Shown: piece after piece, positions 1 through 11,265 of the stretch
Position numbering within the stretch: position 1 is the stretch's first letter
How the letters are laid out: each line of letters begins with the position of its first letter
NCBI RefSeq assembly: GCF_021130785.1
Contig: NC_060214.1
Span: forward strand, 48,793,001-48,857,000
Source: Homalodisca vitripennis
Taxonomy: Eukaryota; Arthropoda; Insecta; Hemiptera; Cicadellidae
Direction: 5' to 3'
DNA: 64,000 nucleotides
Program-made: the position numbers and the translations under genes
Notes under the pieces: generated by a model
Databases searched by the model: none
What the model saw: only the letters and a program-made list of their open reading frames with translations
What the model was told of the DNA's origin: nothing

Positions 1-159
1 TTAACTTCATAGAAATAAAGTTTCGTCAAAAATTTAAAATCTATACGTCATTTTGTTCTCAAAATATTGTTTGTATAGACTGGCGGACAGAAATTAAAAT
101 GTAAACCTCCTCGACTGATAGACTTTTCTACCACTTAGCTAACTCCACATTCGTTGTAG

Positions 160-830
160 CTGTGGTTGGAAGGATTGAATAAAAATAACTATTAAGTTTA
201 TCTCCAGTTCGCTTGCCTCATAGTGCAACCTCTACAATTTTTGCCTTGAACTTGACTCCTGGAATTTGTATCCTTGTCACGTTTGTCTCAAGATATTAAC
301 AATTTTAGGTGGAAAAGAAGCTTAAAATTAACTCTCAACACAGATATGAGCGTCGAAATCTGTGAGAGCGTCAAATTTTTGAAGCTGCAACACAATGATG
401 AAAGTCAACATTCACAACGATTCCACATTTCAAACCTTAACTAAATAATTTGTAGAAAATATGGTTGCTCCACAGGGATTAGAGAACTTTTCTAAAACAT
501 CGGAGTGTACTCATTTGTGCACCTGATGAGGCAATAGGAATAAAACTTTCTCTTGATTATACTATATTTTTAAGTCTTGCTGTCTTATGTTTTCAAAACG
601 TTAAAAAACACTTCATTTTGAGCTTTTTCGTTGCTGATTAAAAAAAATCTCTTCAAATGAACTTCACTCAAGATTCTAGAAGTGAAACCCGTCACAGCAT
701 CAGATTTGAGAAACTGGACTGTCACCAGAACTGAAGTTAAGCTCAGCATTAAGTATAGAATATCATTAAGTATATTGAAGAAAATATTTGATGGATTTAA
801 TGAATTTTTGTCTATCTTTACCGAATAAGC
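160..830 (+). repeat. Dispersed repeat family B, copy 1
   Basis: This stretch resembles 61990-62370. Both contain a core reading gtgcacctRatgaRRcaat (about 512-532 here, 62097-62117 there). About 190 bases later both have a second matching block around cattagattt / catcagattt, followed by a gaacttRagttaagtt-like block. The copies are clearly diverged, with matches broken by small gaps. I see no credible coding frame, and the 83-codon open frame on the minus strand across 585-836 looks like chance. The family is not one I recognise; an old SINE or a non-autonomous transposon would both fit. Confidence 0.45.
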
Positions 831-959
831 TACCAAATGAGCCTCTTAAGATCAGAAATATATTTTAGAAATTCATATTTTTTCTTACATCAGTTCCTTA
901 TATTTATAAGAATATTTATATGGATTACGAAATCTATTAAATTTCAATTATAGAAATAA

Positions 960-1225
960 TAAGTTATGATCTTTGTTTATTGTTTGATGTCCAATATGGA
1001 TGATTTGAATATTTCGGATATGTTCCACAGTTATAGGTTTCAACAAACCATTACATTTTGGAAATTACAATCTAATCTCTTCCTGAGGTGTTAAAAACCT
1101 AAGAGATTTGGAAACAGAATAGTTTTACGTAAACAAATCTAGCGTATAAACAGCACCATGGAGTTTAGATTGGTAAGAATGAATCCAGGTGATGTCACTG
1201 CACAGAACCATAATCACTACACAAC
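960..1225 (+). repeat. Dispersed repeat family A, copy 1 (diverged)
   Basis: The right part carries gaatccaggtgatgtcactg followed by cacagaac, which matches 7452-7490 and 11225-11250. The middle part (aatctaatctcttcctgaggtg) matches the equivalent place in copies at about 7345, 11105 and 29080. The left part is poorly conserved. No function can be read from it. The order of blocks is the same in all copies, which argues for one ancestral element. Confidence 0.45.
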
Positions 1226-3295
1226 GAATGCCACACGCACAATGGAAGGTGGAAGTTAATTTGAGATATAGAAGTTGTCAAGACAAGAAGAAAGCATGAC
1301 GAAGAAGAAGAAGTATTGAATGCATGACGTATGGAAGGTAGAAGTTCGACTTTGGGACAATAGCTCATTAGTTTTAATCCTCTGTTATTATACATATTAC
1401 CTTTTTAACACTTCTAATTTATGTTTTAAGATAATTAAAGATTAAAAATATTATATAGTTGTCAACTCTTTTGGCCTTGAAATTAATTATGTCTATAGAT
1501 TCTGTTTAGACATTATACATTATTTTTGGAAACAAACTAAAATACGCTAAAAATGGTTGTAAAAATTTAGACATTACGAATTTCCTTAATAGTATCCATA
1601 AAATAGTTTTATTTATTTGTAATATTGCAAATGTATTGCCTGCTGTAATGATTCTGTCACATTAAGTGTTCCCTGTTTCTCAAACATAACAAAATCCAAA
1701 ATATTACATTTTGTAGTTATAAAAATATGATGAACAAGTCAAAAGTCTCTTAAAATCGTATAAAACTGTTCATCGTTGTGACAAATTCATATAGGAGGAC
1801 ATAAAACAGTTTTAAATAATATTAAATTATTTTTATAGGATTAAATATATTTTAGATAAGAATCTGTATGAAATCATACCGTAATAGCAGGTAATTTAAA
1901 TTTAAAATGGAGCCTAAACTATTAGTGGTACACAATTATTGTTACTAATTAAACTAATGCAAATGATCTCAAATTATTTAAATAAATAAAAGTCCCACTA
2001 ATTATGGCCAGTAAACTAACATAGCTTTAATGATTCATAAAATTAGCAAAGTATGTCAGTCTCGTCAGCTGTGCACAATGATGTAAAAATTGTGCAGCAA
2101 TGGAACTTTACTACTAAAAAAAACTATAGCTAGTTCTTTCGGTTTGACTAGAGGTTCAAATAATTACTAAAAGAAAAAGTGTTATCCTGTAAAATTTATA
2201 AATTATTATGCAAATCATCTTTTAACTGAATGCTTGGCTAACTATTGCTAGTAGTTATTGATTTAATCCAGTAATAATTAGGCTAATCATCAATAACAAG
2301 CCAGCGAGAGAACTTAAATGAGTTATTGGACTGCTCAGTTAGATCCGGTTACGTTTTATGTTGATAATGATAATCCTCGATGTTTATACATAGCAATCAT
2401 GATTAGTGAAGGATCCCATGAACTCTAAATGTGGTACTTATCCCGCATTTGACAACACTGCGTAAATACATTCATAAGGTATAATTGGCTTTTACATAGT
2501 ATTCGTTATACTCTATATTATTTTCAGATTGTTTGGATGAAAATATTAAAAGGCATATTAATTTTATACTACGTATTACTAAACTATGTGCCTCTGTATT
2601 TCAATGTACCTCTATTATTTATTTATTGAAGTTGGATGAAAAAAAATTCATTCAACATAAAATGTAAAAATATAAGTACTCTCCAGTCGATAAAGTACTA
2701 ATAAAATAAAATGTGATGATGTCGTAATGTAGGTTATTTTTACAAGGGTGCAGATTTTTCTGCCCCTCATTAAGAGATACACAAGTTTTAATTAGACAAA
2801 CGGTTTACATATTTTTTTTCAACACTTATGTCACAGATATACTCATCACCCATATTAAATTTGTCTAATATATTTATACCTTATCTAAATAGTCTTAAAA
2901 TATTACAAGTAAATTTTAGCTATCCGTGTATGTCACTTTTAATTTTTTAATTAATAACTATGTTCCTGTCATTTATGTAAAACAGTTATAAAGAAAAAAT
3001 TTAATTGCATACAACATGCTCTGTTTCGTCAATGCATATAAGGAAAGTGAGATAATAGAACCGCCTTTGTGCCAACACTAGTTCCTCTGACAATGAAATG
3101 TGTACATTTCCTAGTTCTTAGAATATTCTATCTTCACCGAGAAGTTTGTCTCATAAGCCTTAAGGCGTTATTATTAATTCACTTACTTTGATAACAATTC
3201 CATCCTAGCATCCCTAAAAATAAATAGAGAAAATACCTAAGAATATACTGGTTATACTGGCAATCTCTAAAATATATAACGGTATTGAAAACAAC
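1226..3295. other. AT-rich DNA, no gene seen
   Basis: Apart from a short gaa/gaagaagaag run near 1295-1315 I see no coding frame, RNA gene or terminal repeat here. Stop codons are dense in all six frames. Confidence 0.6.
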
Positions 3296-4121
3296 ATTAA
3301 AGTAAAAAGATATATTTCTTTAGTTAAAAGGGTTAAAGTTCATGATCTGAGAGCCAATTCGCATATCGTAAGCACGTAACCAGGAACATACGCAATCAAT
3401 AGAAAAGTTTCTTCTATGAAAAATGCGTAGATTAGGATAGGTTACTTATAATGAGAATAGGTTTTGAAGGTATCAAAAGGTTACAAATATGAATGTAACG
3501 TGTCTATAGTTAGGTTATCTTCTATAAACAAATCACAACTATTTTTGTTTTAATATAAGAGCTATCAATTGTGTTGTTAACTTATAACCCTTTATTTTAA
3601 CAATGCACAAGTTCCAATGGAGTTCAATAATCAAACTCAGTATAAAATAATAGTAATTTTAATAAGATTTAAAATCAATAATACAGCAACGCCAAGCTAT
3701 CTTTTTTACTTTGAATTTATTCTCAATTATTTCAGATTTTTAACCCATCAAAAGTTCACAAGTCCAGTCTTAAAATTAACAATCAATCAATCATTCAATA
3801 ATTGTGTCCTTCAAGTTCTCAGTGCTAGTGTTTTCAACACAAACTCAAAATAAAAATTTTCATTAAATCTCAAAAATAAAATAATCTTCTTGAAATATAA
3901 AATGAAACAAATAATAAAATAAGACTTCTTCTCAAAATAAAAATCAAACAAATTAAGGTAATATTAATATTTAATATATGAACAAAGACAATGTCCAACC
4001 AGTTAAAATGAAATTTGTACCAATTTCAAAGTACTTATTTTCTGTTAATTTCCAATTTACAAATTATTGAATTATCCAGAATTATCCGATTGGCTTTGAA
4101 TGTAAAATTTAGGAACTTGTT

Positions 4122-4175
<54 letters not shown>

Positions 4176-5008
4176 CTCAGAACATAAAATAAATTTTCTT
4201 TTTCAGTAGGCTATTCCTGATTTAACCAAATTGAACAGGAAAATATCATCAAGTAATTTTCTATTTAAATGTTAAATTCTAACTTTCACAGTACCTCACC
4301 CATCTGCTAAAGACTTCACCAACTAACAAAAATAACTATAATAGATTAATCAATTGAAAAAACAAACTTTAAATTTTGAAAAGAATGTTTATCTTAATAC
4401 TCAACCTTCCTACCGAAAAATCAATACGGTAAGAGTAGGCTATCACTTTACACGAACTTCTCTCTCTGAGCACCCAGCAAAGAATCCCCTGAAAACGTGG
4501 TTGAAGCCACCGGAAGGATCTAGAAGTCCCTCCCACCATCTAATCAACCTAACATTGGCCAATCAAAATTGAGCAAACACAATGTCTGAATTGGATGGTA
4601 CCTCTCAAACCCAGACCTGTAACCTATGCTCAATACCTAGATACAAAAGGAAGCTTCTAGCATTCCTCGAACCCGAATTAACAAGAAATTCAGCACTGCT
4701 CAAAGGATCACAATCTTACAATTCACTTATTATATTAATTCATAATTCTCTTAATAAAAAGATAAAGATTACTATAAATAATTAAATAATATAGGAAGCA
4801 TCCTATATCCTCCCTACCTTCAATGCTAGAAGCAAGGCTTCTAGTAATAATAAGGACAAACTACTAACATCAATTAGCAAGGGGCTTTAGTAATAATGAG
4901 GACAAACTAGTAACATCAATTAGCAGGGCTTCTAGTAATAATGAGGGCAAACTACTAAAATCAATTAGCAAGGGGTTTTAGACCTTACCTACCTTTTACC
5001 AGAAAGGT
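3296..5008 (+). repeat. Tandem duplication, unit 1 (1713 bp)
   Basis: The unit starts at attaaagtaaaaag and is repeated at 5009 and again, in part, at 6733. Units 1 and 2 differ by only a few substitutions. Their 11-bp length difference is fully explained by a longer (TA)n tract (4125-4173 against 5839-5895, +8), a longer A run (+2) and one extra base near 5048. Near the right end (about 4840-4980) there are three copies of a 47-48 bp subrepeat built on tagtaataatgaggacaaac and atcaattagcaagg. Short open frames (78 codons at 3617, 67 at 4582, 72 at 4354) show no family features. The 72-codon frame is broken in unit 2 by the A-run change, so I do not call these genes. Confidence 0.92.
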
Positions 5009-5835
5009 ATTAAAGTAAAAAGATATATTTCTTTAGTTGAAAGGGTTAATAGTTCATGATCTGAGAGCCAAGTCGCATATCGTAAGCACGTAACCAGGAA
5101 CATACGCAATCAATAGAAAAGTTTCTTCTATGAAAAATGCGTAGATTAGGATAGGTTACCTATAATGAGAATAGGTTTTGAAGGTATCAAAAGGTTACAA
5201 ATATGAATGTAACGTGTCTATAGTTAGGTTATCTTCTATAAACAAATCACAACTATTTTTGTTTTAATATAAGAGCTATCAATTGGGTTGTTAACTTATA
5301 ACCCTTTATTTTAACAATGCACAAGTTCCAATGGAGTTCAATAATCAAACTCAGTATAAAATAATAGTAATTTTAATAAGATTTAAAATCAATAATACAG
5401 CAACGCCAAGCTATCTTTTTTACTTTGAATTTATTCTCAATTATTTCAGATTTTTAACCCATCAAAAGTTCACAAGTCCAGTCTTAAAATTAACAATCAA
5501 TCAATCATTCAATAATTGTGTCCTTCAAGTTCTCAGTGCTAGTGTTTTCAACACAAACTCAAAATAAAAATTTTCATTAAATCTCAAAAATAAAATAATC
5601 TTCTTGAAATATAAAATGAAACAAATAATAAAATAAGACTTCTTCTCAAAATAAAAATCAAACAAATTAAGGTAATATTAATATTTAATATATGAACAAA
5701 GACAATGTCCAACCAGTTAAAATGAAATTTGTACCAATTTCAAAGTACTTATTTTCTGTTAATTTCCAATTTACAAATTATTGAATTATCCAGAATTATC
5801 CGATTGGCTTTGAATGTAAAATTTAGGAACTTGTT

Positions 5836-5897
<62 letters not shown>

Positions 5898-6732
5898 CTC
5901 AGAACATAAAATAAATTTTCTTTTTCAGTAGGCTATTCCTGATTTAACCAAATTGAACAGGAAAATATCATCAAGTAATTTTCTATTTAAATGTTAAATT
6001 CTAACTTTCACAGTACCTCACCCATCTGCTAAAGACTTCACCAACTAACAAAAATAACTATAATAGATTAATCAATTGAAAAAAAACAAACTTTAAATTT
6101 TGAAAAGAATGTTTATCTTAATACTCAACCTTCCTACCGAAAAATCAATACGGTAAGAGTAGGCTATCACTTTACACGAACTTCTCTCTCTGAGCACCCA
6201 GCAAAGAATCCCCTGAAAACGTGGTTGAAGCCACCGGAAGGATCTAGAAGTCCCTCCCACCATCTAATCAACCTAACATTGGCCAATCAAAATTGAGCAA
6301 ACACAATGTCTGAATTGGATGGTACCTCTCAAACCCAGACCTGTAACCTATGCTCAATACCTAGATACAAAAGGAAGCTTCTAGCATTCCTCGAACCCGA
6401 ATTAACAAGAAATTCAGCACTGCTCAAAGGATCACAATCTTACAATTCACTTATTATATTAATTCATAATTCTCTTAATAAAAAGATAAAGATTACTATA
6501 AATAATTAAATAATATAGGAAGCATCCTATATCCTCCCTACCTTCAATGCTAGAAGCAAGGCTTCTAGTAATAATAAGGACAAACTACTAACATCAATTA
6601 GCAAGGGGCTTTAGTAATAATGAGGACAAACTAGTAACATCAATTAGCAGGGCTTCTAGTAATAATGAGGGCAAACTACTAAAATCAATTAGCAAGGGGT
6701 TTTAGACCTTACCTACCTTTTACCAGAAAGGT
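5009..6732 (+). repeat. Tandem duplication, unit 2 (1724 bp)
   Basis: Second, almost identical copy of the 3296-5008 unit, head to tail with no spacer. The near identity means the duplication is recent, or is kept uniform by gene conversion, or is an assembly artefact around the (TA)n tract. The 78-codon and 67-codon open frames recur unchanged at 5331 and 6306, as expected from a recent copy whether or not they are used. Confidence 0.92.
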
Positions 6733-6931
6733 ATTAAAGTAAAAAGATATATTTCTTTACTTGAAAGGGTTAATAGTTCATGATCTGAGAGCCAAGTCGC
6801 ATATCGTAAGCACGTAACCAGGAACATACGCAATCAATAGAAAAGTTTCTTCTATGAAAAATGCGTAGATTAGGATAGGTTACCTATAATGAGAATAGGT
6901 TTTGAAGGTATCAAAAAGTTACAAATATGAA
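6733..6931 (+). repeat. Tandem duplication, partial third unit
   Basis: The first about 199 bases of the unit recur here. Similarity stops after ttacaaatatgaa, where unit 1 and unit 2 continue with tgtaacgtg and this copy continues with gtaatacta. This marks one breakpoint of the duplication. Confidence 0.88.
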
Positions 6932-7234
6932 GTAATACTATTTGTTCTGTACATATTTATGTAGTGTAACACAGTTTTAACCAACCATAAGCCACTTAAG
7001 TAAATGTTAAATGAGTATCAGCAGACCATTTTCATACCATTAAAGGGGCGAATTTCAGTGTTATTTGTAGTTGTCTGACGATGAAACATATAATTTTAGA
7101 ACATGTTATTTTGTCAGATATTCAACTCTTCCAATACCATCCATTTTCAATCCCTCAAAACAATAGCGATACTAACGATCGATTTGTTTGAATAATTAAT
7201 ATATCGGTTTGAAGAAAAGCTACAGGTTGTACTC

Positions 7235-7500
7235 TTTATTTAAAGTTTGTTATTGGCGATGGAAGGTTTGAAAGGATAACAGGATCTCGGATATTTGCCT
7301 TCGTTAGTGTTACAAAAGGTATAAAGCCACGTTTCGAGAATAGGAATCTATGTTCTTTGTCAGGATGGGGAGAATACATACAACATTACAAAATAGAAAA
7401 AAAGAAATGAAGGGAAAAAAGAGATAAAATATACCAAAAAGCTGCTTGAAGTTCAGTCCAGGCGTTATAACTGCACAGAACGCATGTCCTGAGCGCAATT
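7235..7500 (+). repeat. Dispersed repeat family A, copy 2
   Basis: Begins near gttattggcgatgg (7249) and runs through aggaatctatgttctttgtc (about 7345) to gtccaggcgttataactg and cacagaac (about 7452-7480). The same ordered blocks occur at 960-1225, 11025-11265 and 28975-29155. A 69-codon minus-strand open frame inside has no recognisable content and is probably chance. Confidence 0.6.
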
Positions 7501-7909
7501 CATGAATACGAGAATTCAAGAAGATGGGCTATAGTCTCATTTTGTGTTCAAGAGCAATCTGATTCACCGAAAACTCTATCTTGGTGATCTATACCCCAAC
7601 AATGCAATAATTAATTGTAAAAAAAATGTGATATTTTGTAAAAAACCTACGAGCACGTCATATTACATGGCTCTTAACAGGCTTGGCTGTGTATGCATTC
7701 ATGTGATCATTCCATGATAGTTAACAATATTAAATTATTCGCTAACAGCTAAATGCCGTATAGTGCAAGCTTAAAGTATAACTACATATAATTTAAGGAT
7801 CAAATGTGTGAATGATGCAAAATATTTATTGAATATTGTATTTGTACTTGATCAACTTATATGATCCTATGCTAGAATAGGTATACAGACCAGTCAGAGT
7901 AAAGTCATT

Positions 7910-8104
7910 TTGACCTCACATTCAGCTGTATCACAGCCTGAGAGGAAGGTAAATATTGGGAGTCGAGTGCAATCATTTATGAAACCTTCTGTGCCAAGTG
8001 AATATAAAATGTCCCAAGACCTTCAAGATACGCTTTCTATCACAATATCGGATCATCTTGCGTATGAGTTTATTCACATTGTTATATGCATCTGCCTTTG
8101 TTGA
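7910..8104 (+). pseudogene. Possible hAT-type transposase fragment (weak)
   Basis: A 64-codon open frame contains a segment with SFMKPSVPSEYKMSQDLQD followed by a run of alternating hydrophobic and polar residues ending in HIV. Spacing and composition loosely recall the region after the BED zinc finger in hAT transposases, where a short basic-aromatic stretch precedes a helical segment. No zinc ligands or catalytic residues are present and the frame stops at once. It could equally be chance. If real, it is a short decayed remnant. Confidence 0.18.
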
Positions 8105-11020
8105 GGGTATTGCTATTAAAATGTTTTTGGTGGTAATATAAAATGTAGGACCCTCTTAGATGTTTTTCAGAACTTTTATGTATATGACAGGTTTTAACAT
8201 TTATTCATTCAAAAGCACAAAATTCTGTGAATTTTCTCTTTGCATGTTTTATTATATTCTATACAAAATCCAGCAGCGTAAACAAAAAGTATGTATTAAA
8301 AGATAAGGACAAAAACTATCCACCCTATACTGCACTTTTACATTACCCGGTTTTTCGTATTATGTGGGAAACGTGAACAGCTTACCTTACTCAATATTTA
8401 TCTTATTCTGATAGCAATTGTGTTAGATAATTTATATGTATAAATTTTCGCTGTCGCGTAACTCTTGAGATGAAGATCACACTATTGTGTGATAATCACA
8501 CTATAACGTAGCTAAGGGAAACACATGTTGTTTTAAAATACAATGGAGTATGTAAACTTATAAATCATTTTAATATCCCTCTATTTATATTAATTAAGAC
8601 AGAACTTCATATAATCACTATAAATTGAATTATAGTTGTGTTAGACGTAGTACAATTAACATAATTAATAACTTACATTATTAGTTTTGCATTTTATTTA
8701 ATTTTCGCAAAATACGTGAGCAATATTTATACAAAAATTAAATTTCTACATTAGGATCATATCCAATTAATTGAAAATTATTGTAATATTTAGTTAATTT
8801 GTGATAGTTATTTTTTAAGTAATTTTTCCCAACTACAATGCTTTTAAAAATAAACTATTTAGATCTTTGTTTTAAAATAAGAGGTCGCTATTTACAAAGT
8901 TTCAAGTCTATAGAATCTTTCTATGACGAGTTATTGAACAAATGGATGGACAACAGCGCAATTAATTACAAGAAGGCGCCTGGGGTTCTAGATATCATGT
9001 AGAAAACGATATGTAAAGGTAGAAAGAACAGTATGAATGTCAAATAACCCAAGTGATTGGATGATCAAAGCAACATCTTCGCACAATTGTATGGACTGAT
9101 GGGACGTTATGTAGAGTATTTTTATCAGTTGCGATTTTAAACAATATGAGTTGAAAAAAGTAAACGTATAAAATTTTTACTTTTAAAACAGTTTTTAATT
9201 GACAACAATTTTATTGTATATTGATAATTAGGAGAGTAGAATTTTGGACTTTTTCATATTCTAGAATGTTTAGGATTTTTTATATGTTTAAAGTGGAATG
9301 TAAATGCTTCTGACGCACTTTTCCTTGAAGAATAGCTCAATAAGCGTAAAATAATTATGCTATTCCTTATTTAGTTACGCTGAAGTAGTTTAATCATATA
9401 TGCATCTCATAAATTATCGCAATCATAAATGAGTGAGTAAAATCTTGTCTCATCGATTTTTGTTTGGACGAACTACTTTCATTTAACTGATGTATTTTTG
9501 AAAATTAAAGAGAATCCAACTCAAATAACATAGGCCTTTATGCTCTACGAAAACGTCAGAGAGGCTTGGTTGAGTAAAAATCTTTATTTATCTGACAGTT
9601 CAACCGATATATCCTCTGTTAATGGCTAATATTAAGGCTGAAGGTGATATATTGGCAGATCTGTGTCAAAACCTAACGTACGAACCTAATTGTACAAAAT
9701 TATGCTATGAAAAAAAACAACACAAGTTTAACTAGGAAATAATAAACAAATGCAGTATGTTAGTGATTTACTGAGGTCAAAGACAAGATTTATAAATCAG
9801 AGTTGGTGAAAACTAGATTAATTCATGTTGCCGACATTGCTTCCAGCTTTTAATGTAAAATTTTCCATTGATACTTCATAATAACATACGTACTGCTACA
9901 TATAATATCCTTAAAACTACAGTTAAGCTATTTGCTAAAAATTGGTGCCGCCCTTTGTTCATTGATTTTTGATACGGACTTTTTAAAGGAGGCATGTCGG
10001 TTGTTGCCTTAAACAACGGTGTTCTTTAGTAGTGGCAAATTTCTCTTAATTACGTACAGAGTGTTTTGAAAATGATAACGCAATTTGAACGTCCAGTTGC
10101 CATCCAGTTGCAAAGTTGCCTAAACTAGCGCTGACCTTGAGTATATTAGTAGTTTGTTCCTCATCAGCAGCCTGCTGTAGTAGAACATTGAGTTCAGGAC
10201 CGAGAGATGAAAATTTACACGATATTGGCCTCCTAGATTACCTGCTATTCTGGCACGTGACTTTTTTAAGTGGAGATACGTCAGAGAACGTGTTTATGTC
10301 CCTCCCTTAGCACGTGATAGTGAGCAGCTTCAAATGAAGAGACCCATCAATCAGTTACTGTAGCTTCAATAGGAGAAGACACCTTGTGAATAGTTTAGAA
10401 TGGGTTCATCTATTGACTAAATGTCATTCGTTTAGCTGTTGAAGGGAAATAGAACATAAATTATATCCTTTTGTAATCTTAATTCCTTTGTGATTATTTC
10501 TAAGTCTAGCCTGATTGTGCGAGACACGTTGAAATTTAAAATCGATCCATTGTTTTTAACATATCCACATATTGTGATGAAACTAATATAGGATAGAAAG
10601 TGGCAGACATTTAACGAATAGTATACATTTAAATTACTTGAGAAAATATATAATATATAAATACATCTCCTAATGACACGATCCCTGTCCGTTGCTTGAC
10701 GTTTCCCCACCATGTAATTGATTCCCGTTGAAACGCCATTAGCTTATGGAACTAGTGCAGTAAAACAGGTGATTTCCATTTTTACATCTTTATTACATTT
10801 TTAATAAGAGATTTATAATATTTGAGAGATGAATTTGCACTGAGTTCTCCAAATGAAAGGTAGTTTATACGTTCAATTACTTCCTAGAATTTATCTCATT
10901 TGAGAAAATCCCAGTAACGAAGAAGGTAATTCGTGCAATAAGTTTTAAATTGGAGTATTTATTTTTAAATTTAAAATAAATCTAGCTCACAGCTCTTTTA
11001 GATGTCATTTCTAAACACAG
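8105..11020. other. AT-rich DNA, no gene seen
   Basis: No supportable coding frame. A small perfect hairpin, atcacac-tatt-gtgtgat, lies near 8477-8495. The slightly more GC-rich stretch 9950-10320 holds a 64-codon open frame starting at 10116, without recognisable motifs. Confidence 0.5.
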
Positions 11021-11024
11021 AAAA

Positions 11025-11265
11025 ATTGTGCTTTGTTTAAAGTGTGCTATTGATGGTTCGTTTGAAAGAATAATAGAATTTCCAACATTTGCATTTGATA
11101 CATGTTACAAAATATATCCTCTTCATAAGGTGAGGTAATAGTAAGGACATTGCTAAATAAATAAAGGGAGGATTAAATGGGACAAACATACACGAAATCT
11201 GCTTGAGCCTAGATAGTTCAAAATGAATCCAGGAGTTGTTACTGTATACAAAGCAATAGTTAACA
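11025..11265 (+). repeat. Dispersed repeat family A, copy 3
   Basis: Shows the same block order as the other copies: a gctattgatggttcgtttgaa block (about 11045), atcctcttcataaggtgagg (about 11108) and gaatccaggagttgttactg (about 11225). It is diverged but colinear with 7235-7500. Confidence 0.55.

Noticed and set aside
3617..3853. 78-codon frame repeated unchanged at 5331-5567
   Set aside because: Conservation is explained by the recent tandem duplication. No motif, and neighbouring frames break between copies.
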